From: Methanosphaera sp. rholeuAM74
GTDB lineage: Archaea; Methanobacteriota; Methanobacteria; Methanobacteriales; Methanobacteriaceae
Assembly (NCBI GenBank): GCA_003266075.1
Contig: MUZZ01000063.1
Span: forward strand, 1-19,609
Reading direction: 5' to 3'
DNA length: 19,609 bases
The notes below the pieces were generated by a model, which was given only the letters and a program-made list of their open reading frames with translations, was not told where the DNA came from and ran no database searches. This document shows, one piece after another, positions 16,028 through 19,609 of the stretch (the first letter of the stretch is position 1; every line of letters starts with the position of its first letter). A program made the translations under genes and the position numbers.

Positions 16028-16659
16028 AATTCCTTCTCCGCAATTGCCTCTGCTATAACATAAACATTCGACATATCCTCATCATACCATGACCTACGAA
16101 TCTTACCCATCACGTAGGCAACAAGGGATGCAGCCAAACCGACAGTCGTAGTGTTAAATGCTATGATCAACTGGGCAGACAAAGTAGCAATATCGCCACT
16201 GCCAAGGGATGCAAGACCCGGACCCAATGGAATGAGAGTACCCAGCAATCCACAACCAGAACCAATCCTTGAAATAATATCAGTCCTGCGTAGGGTACGA
16301 CCCATGACAAACTCCTGTGAATCAATAACCTTACGAGAATAAGCCTCCCTAGTATTATCAGTAAATCTGTGACCACCCAACACCTTAAGCAGTACGTCGA
16401 CATACTCCTTGTTCAGATTAGAACTACGGATGATATATTCAACTTGGTCGGTATTTTCTGCATGGGAAACATTCGTCACAATAGCATCCAACTGCTCATC
16501 AGTAATCTTAGCCCTCTTCGAGTACTCTGCAACGATGATACCAATCTCAACCAGAGTCCATATAATGATAACCACAAGGACTATAAGAACTGGTATAAGC
16601 AAACTTTGAGCAACAGTATTAATAAGACTTGTTAGAATCTCGCTAGTCCATATAACCAA
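16024..16659 (-). CDS. MotA/TolQ/ExbB family proton channel protein
   Basis: This is a three-segment membrane protein with TM1 near residues 19-46, a cytoplasmic loop, and paired TM2 and TM3. TM2 contains SRIGSGCGLLGTLIPLGPGL, the equivalent of the ExbB/TolQ VGLLGTVxG motif. TM3 contains AFNTTTVGLAASLVAYVMG, with the conserved Thr/Gly pattern of the ion path. With the ExbD-like downstream product it should form an ion-driven complex in the membrane. I chose the TTG start at 16659 because GGAGGAG (16666-16672) sits six bases before it. An in-frame ATG at 16686 gives nine more residues but encodes that Shine-Dalgarno inside the protein and has no ribosome-binding site of its own. Archaea lack an outer membrane and TonB, so the driven partner must be different; the adjacent adhesin-like gene is one possible target. 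Confidence 0.85.
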   Translation of the reverse strand: MVIWTSEILTSLINTVAQSLLIPVLIVLVVIIIWTLVEIGIIVAEYSKRAKITDEQLDAIVTNVSHAENTDQVEYIIRSSNLNKEYVDVLLKVLGGHRFTDNTREAYSRKVIDSQEFVMGRTLRRTDIISRIGSGCGLLGTLIPLGPGLASLGSGDIATLSAQLIIAFNTTTVGLAASLVAYVMGKIRRSWYDEDMSNVYVIAEAIAEKEL

Positions 16660-16663
16660 GAAA

Positions 16664-16672
16664 ATCTCCTCC
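16664..16672 (-). promoter_or_regulatory. Shine-Dalgarno that decides the TTG start of the channel gene
   Basis: GGAGGAGAT on the minus strand ends just before TTTTC and an in-frame TTG. The TATA at 16710-16722 predicts initiation near 16690, so this site is inside the transcript while the upstream ATG has almost no leader. Confidence 0.55.
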
Positions 16673-16709
16673 AATATATAATTCATTAAACTAAAAATGT
16701 ATACTTAAT

Positions 16710-16722
16710 TAATATATATTTA
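16710..16722 (-). promoter_or_regulatory. TATA region of the channel operon (near-symmetric, possibly bidirectional)
   Basis: AAATATATATTAA on the minus strand fits an archaeal TATA box for the ExbB/DUF2149 operon. The sequence is nearly its own complement and lies about 65 bases upstream of the divergent small coiled-coil gene, so it may also fire rightward. Confidence 0.4.
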
Positions 16723-16781
16723 ACACGCAAATAATAAAAGTTACTATATGAAGAAACAAAAATAATCATAATAGGAACGTG

Positions 16782-17018
16782 ATGGAAATGGATGAAGAAA
16801 ACAAAATACTAAGACAACAACTAGACGAACAAATAAACGCACACAAAAAACTAAGCATAGAATACGGACAACTACTATTCAAAAGCGAAGACCTGGAACA
16901 GGAGAATAGAAAACTGGAACAAGAAAACCAAGAACTGCGAAACAAGATAAAAGAACTGGAAGAATTCAAGAAGGAAGTAGAAAACAGCAGGGGGTGGAAC
17001 ATCATCAAAAAGCTGTAA
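16782..17018 (+). CDS. Small coiled-coil protein
   Basis: The gene is unrecognised. Its 78 residues are highly charged and heptad-patterned throughout about residues 3-67 (LxxxLDEQI, LEQENRKLEQENQELRNKI), predicting a single continuous coiled coil. No membrane segment or signal is present. The last residues, NSRGWNIIKKL, resemble the S-R/K-x-W tails that follow coiled coils at the ends of many polysaccharide glycosyltransferases; this is a resemblance only. I chose ATG 16782 with AGGA at 16773-16776. GTG 16779 and ATG 16788 are alternatives. It is divergent from the ExbB-like operon and convergent with the DUF763 gene. The reading is supported by codon regularity and the Shine-Dalgarno, but the gene is short. 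Confidence 0.65.
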   Translation: MEMDEENKILRQQLDEQINAHKKLSIEYGQLLFKSEDLEQENRKLEQENQELRNKIKELEEFKKEVENSRGWNIIKKL

Positions 17019-17100
17019 ACGATGATTATTTTATCACTTTCCTGGATGAAGAATAGTGCCATGCTGCTGTCATATTAATCCCCATTAATTATCTTTTATC

Positions 17101-18258
17101 CTATTGTATGTGTTTGTCTAGTCGCCGTATTGCCTGCAGTTTCTCTTTTTTATCTATTTTTGCTTGTTCCAGTGCTTCCCTTATCGTGTGTATTGAGTGG
17201 TCGTATACTTCTCTGTCGACCGGGTATGGGAATCCGTCTTTTCCCCCATGTGCGTAGCTGTATTTTACCGGGTCTTCCCAGCTAGCCTTTTTTCCGTATA
17301 CGAGGTCGCTTATTAGTGCCAGTGCCCTTATCTTTTTTGGTCCGATGCCCTTTAGTGATATTAGTTCTTGGTAGTTTTCCGGTTGTATTTCATAGGCCTG
17401 CTTGAGTACATTGTATTCCCTTTCCGACAAGTCCATATCCAGTATGGGGTGGTGTTCTGGCATCGTGAATTGCGTTTGCCTGTGGTATCCCGTGGGGTCG
17501 GGGTTTTCATCTCTCCTGTCTGGGTAGAAGTCTGTTAAAAGCGTCTGTTTTGGGTCTTTCCTTCTGAAGTATTGGCGTAGGTGTTCCGGGTTGTCATTTA
17601 TCAGGTCTACGCTTATTTCCTGTGCCTCTCTGCTTTGACGGGAGGACATGTCAAGGGCTTCTTTTTCTTCTTTTTCACAGTCTATTCCACTATGTGGTGT
17701 TTCGAGGAAGTTGTCGATGTCCGTGTTTATCCAGTGGTATCTTCTTGCATACTTTGTCTGCAGGTTCATTCCCTGCTGCACTACCGCCCATTGCCCTGTC
17801 TCGGTGATGAAGAAGTTGTGCTGGTAGAGGGTGTAGGTGTCCTGTATGCATGAGTTGTCTATTTTTGCCGACAGCTTGGATGATTGTATCAGCTTTTCCA
17901 GTGAGTTGTCTGTTATGTTGAATGTGTCCGCCATCTGTGTAAGCTGCCGGGGTGTCTTCAGCGAGTTTTTGCCTTTTCCCCCGAGTACTGCTATCCCATG
18001 TTGTTGTGGGTTCAGGCTTGCCCTTAGTGCTCCACACGTGGTTGTCGTTGTTCCTGATGAGTGCCAGTCAAATCCTATTACACATGAGAATCCCTGAAAC
18101 CAGTATGGGTTGGATATTCTTTCTAGGAATTCATTTATTCCATATTCCTCGAGTATTACTTCAGTGATTGCCCCTGATAGTTTTACCATCCGGTTCCATA
18201 GCCACCTTGGCGTATGGTCTGTGTGTAGGGGTAAGTTTGTCATTCCTTTTCTTTTCAT
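17101..18258 (-). CDS. DUF763 domain protein
   Basis: The 385-residue protein shows the family features I associate with DUF763. These are an N-terminal TNLPLHTDHTPRWLWNRMVKLSGAI segment, WFQGFSCVIGFDWHSSGTTTTTCGAL (about residues 53-78), GGKGKNSLKTP, KIDNSCIQDTYTLYQHNFF and GQWAVVQQGMN (about 157-165). Residues near 303-318 (LISLKGIGPKKIRALAL) form a helix-hairpin-helix-like motif, suggesting nucleic-acid contact. The family is widespread in archaea and some bacteria; its reaction is unknown to me. The FDWHSSG and SCIQDTYTLYQHNFF segments look like candidate catalytic or ligand sites but this is not established. The first ATG agrees with the usual family start (M-K-R-x-G-x-x-N-L-P-L-H). No Shine-Dalgarno is visible; the TATA-like ATCATATAAC near 18280-18290 suggests a leaderless mRNA. 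G+C is visibly higher than in the surrounding genes. Confidence 0.88.
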   Translation of the reverse strand: MKRKGMTNLPLHTDHTPRWLWNRMVKLSGAITEVILEEYGINEFLERISNPYWFQGFSCVIGFDWHSSGTTTTTCGALRASLNPQQHGIAVLGGKGKNSLKTPRQLTQMADTFNITDNSLEKLIQSSKLSAKIDNSCIQDTYTLYQHNFFITETGQWAVVQQGMNLQTKYARRYHWINTDIDNFLETPHSGIDCEKEEKEALDMSSRQSREAQEISVDLINDNPEHLRQYFRRKDPKQTLLTDFYPDRRDENPDPTGYHRQTQFTMPEHHPILDMDLSEREYNVLKQAYEIQPENYQELISLKGIGPKKIRALALISDLVYGKKASWEDPVKYSYAHGGKDGFPYPVDREVYDHSIHTIREALEQAKIDKKEKLQAIRRLDKHIQ

Positions 18259-18360
18259 GTTATTTGTTTTGTCTGTAGTGTTATATGATTCTTTTTCAAA
18301 ACTAATAAATAGTAGGAGTGATATACATACACTTTAGTATTTATTTTTGGAGGTTGTTTT

Positions 18361-18978
18361 TTGGATAGGAAGATTATTTTGGCTGTGGCTATTGTAGCTC
18401 TCATAGGAGTTGTTGCAGCCACATATCATGTGACTACTAATGGTGGTATTGAGAGTTTGACTAGCGTCGAAACAGAGGATATACCTGCCAGTGATGCTGT
18501 TGATGTTGATGACTCCGGTAGTGGTGTGAATGATGCTTCAAGAGGTGACGGATCTTCCGGTTCAGGTAGTGATTCTAAGGATACATCCAATGACCATTCA
18601 TCAGGTTCAAAGGCTTCTGCCGATTCCAAGAAGAGTGGTGCTTCCTCTTCTGGCAGCTCTTCATCTGTCAAGAAGAATAACGGAGGCAGTGCTTCATCAT
18701 CCGGCATTTCCCAGGCTTCAGCAATTGCCATCGCAAACACTTGGGCCAAGAAAAATAATGTTAAGGGTTCTGCACATATTTATGGCACATTTATCGCCAA
18801 CGGCGTCAAATACTACCAGATTTCATTCACCAATAACGGCAAGGTAATAGGTGAAGTCGAGGTAAACTCTAAGACCGGTAGCGTCAGCGGGGGCAAATTC
18901 AATGATGTGAAACCTCCTGCCACTAATACCCATAAAACTAATAATTCTAAGGTTAATGCTTCTAATAGTAGTGATTAG
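18361..18978 (+). CDS. Membrane-anchored Ser-rich protein with PepSY-like domain
   Basis: The 205-residue protein starts at TTG, fixed by GGAGGT at 18349-18354 six bases upstream. Residues 4-21 are a hydrophobic signal or anchor (IILAVAIVALIGVVAA) with no lipobox Cys, so a membrane-anchored exported protein is likely. Residues about 33-115 are a Ser/Gly/Asp-rich flexible linker. Residues about 116-178 resemble a PepSY-like alpha/beta unit: a helix (SQASAIAIANTWAKK), then strands with KYYQISFTNNGKVIGEVEVNSKTGSVSGG, where the GxxxGEVxVNxxTGxV pattern is characteristic. PepSY domains are often inhibitory or binding modules outside the cell. An Asn/Lys/Ser-rich tail follows. It may reach through the pseudomurein wall, but its partner is not evident from the neighbours. 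Confidence 0.78.
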   Translation: MDRKIILAVAIVALIGVVAATYHVTTNGGIESLTSVETEDIPASDAVDVDDSGSGVNDASRGDGSSGSGSDSKDTSNDHSSGSKASADSKKSGASSSGSSSSVKKNNGGSASSSGISQASAIAIANTWAKKNNVKGSAHIYGTFIANGVKYYQISFTNNGKVIGEVEVNSKTGSVSGGKFNDVKPPATNTHKTNNSKVNASNSSD

Positions 18979-18990
18979 CCTATATTTCAA

Positions 18991-18997
18991 TTTTTTT
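18991..18997 (+). terminator. T-tract terminator after the PepSY-like gene
   Basis: Seven T begin 13 bases past the TAG stop, the usual position and form of an archaeal intrinsic terminator. Confidence 0.45.
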
Positions 18998-19501
18998 AGA
19001 ACGTGTTGACATATTCCATTTTAATTCTTTAAACTGCGTCGATGCAATTATGTGTTATATTGAGATATGTATAGGGATTGTCTTCCTATAAAAAAATAAA
19101 AATAGGTTCAACTTTAATAACATGACAATTATCACACAATCTGTACTAATAACAAAACATAATGCATATTATTATTTAATAATTTTTTTAATAATTTTTT
19201 AAAAATTTAATCAATAATATTTAAATACTCGTGGATACATAAACTATAGTATCACAGTAATGAATCCAGAATATTTGAAGTTTTATAAAGCACATCTTTT
19301 AGACCTATATTAAAATTATTTTTAGGACAATTTAAGTGTACTAATATTGTCTAACTGATTGTGATATTCCCTACTTTAAAGAACTATTATGTTGTTATTG
19401 ATTAATTGATTTATATTCTTCATATATTATCTATTGGGAAGTTTCTTTGAATATTTCTTTGTAATTTCATTATTGATGAATTTAAAGGAGCTTTTGAATT
19501 T
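18998..19501. other. AT-rich intergenic region with an orphan 17-codon ORF
   Basis: No convincing gene or structural RNA is seen here. Between 19171 and 19204 the block TTTAATAATTTTTT occurs in two overlapping copies. A good TATA candidate (ATATTTAAATAC, about 19216-19227) is followed 33-45 bases later by ATG at 19260, opening a 17-codon frame (MNPEYLKFYKAHLLDLY) that stops at 19313. This could be a leader peptide, a remnant or chance. A second TATA-like site (TTTATATTC, about 19409-19417) and AAAGGAG at 19484-19490 serve the next gene. A short CCTAT/ATAGG inverted repeat lies at 19085-19106. Confidence 0.4.
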
Positions 19502-19609
19502 ATGAATAAGAATATGATAATATTTATTTTAGTTTTTAGTTTTTTATCATTAGGTTTGGTATCAGCTAATGATAATATGGAATTTACTAACGACATCAAT
19601 ACTAACGAC
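19502..19609 (+). CDS. Secreted or surface protein, N-terminal part (3' truncated by window)
   Basis: ATG at 19502 opens a frame that runs to the window end (36 codons). Residues 1-22 are a typical signal peptide (MNKNMIIFILVFSFLSLGLVSA), followed by an Asn/Asp/Thr-rich start of the mature chain. AAAGGAG at 19484-19490 supports the start, with eleven bases to ATG. The composition of the mature N terminus resembles that of the adhesin-like protein in this window, so another surface protein is likely, but the family cannot be set from 36 residues. Confidence 0.7.
   Translation, partial: MNKNMIIFILVFSFLSLGLVSANDNMEFTNDINTND

Noticed and set aside
16766..17062. Minus-strand open frame opposite the small coiled-coil gene, giving a Ser/Phe/Leu-rich protein
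   Set aside because: Ser/Leu/Phe richness is what antisense of Glu/Lys/Gln codons yields; the plus-strand frame has a Shine-Dalgarno and a clear heptad pattern.
18998..19501. tRNA or other structured RNA in the last spacer
   Set aside because: No cloverleaf, GC-rich stem or conserved RNA motif could be found by eye; only AT-rich sequence with short weak inverted repeats.

Overview
The window looks like chromosomal DNA of a methanogenic archaeon of the order Methanobacteriales, most likely Methanosphaera or a close relative. The reasons are strong A+T bias, archaeal TATA-type promoters, T-tract terminators, a mixture of strong Shine-Dalgarno and leaderless starts, the archaeal fructose-bisphosphate aldolase/phosphatase, a MetX with a CBS-pair tail, a DUF763 protein and a giant Asn/Thr-rich adhesin-like surface protein. 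This is inferred from protein types and base composition; no search was run.

Layout. Bases 1-139 are the 3' end of fbp. Bases 140-799 are a convergent intergenic region filled with same-strand CAACAT motifs, whose proximal part is a 31-bp tandem repeat. Then come, on the minus strand, metX-CBS (800-2275) and metY (2430-3722), which together make homocysteine from acetyl-CoA, homoserine and sulfide. A divergent promoter region (3723-3910) holds a perfect 20-bp palindrome and two more CAACAT motifs. It leads into a plus-strand gene for a ribbon-helix-helix plus long coiled-coil protein (3911-4939). That gene converges, with a 4-base overlap, on a minus-strand Upf1/DNA2-like SF1 helicase (4936-6759). 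Next is a minus-strand ABC exporter operon (ATPase 9148-9852, FtsX-type permease 6869-9154) with a DtxR/MntR-like palindrome at its promoter.

The second half is cell-envelope related. It contains a 1826-residue adhesin-like protein (10023-15503) with about nine Ig-like domains and two tandem repeat blocks of different period. Upstream of it are an ExbD-like DUF2149 protein and an ExbB/MotA-family channel protein (15701-16659 or 16686). Then follow a small coiled-coil protein (16782-17018), a DUF763 protein (17101-18258) and a membrane-anchored Ser-rich protein with a PepSY-like domain (18361-18978). A 520-base AT-rich spacer precedes the start of another secreted protein cut off by the window edge (19502 onward).

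The most promising undescribed system is the pairing of the CAACAT array at 266-735 with the ribbon-helix-helix/coiled-coil protein. The promoter of that gene carries the same motif pair at the same 12-bp spacing. The array lies between two convergent genes, where a promoter function is unlikely. A centromere-like, nucleoid-organising or otherwise structural DNA site bound by this protein is a testable inference, not a demonstrated fact.
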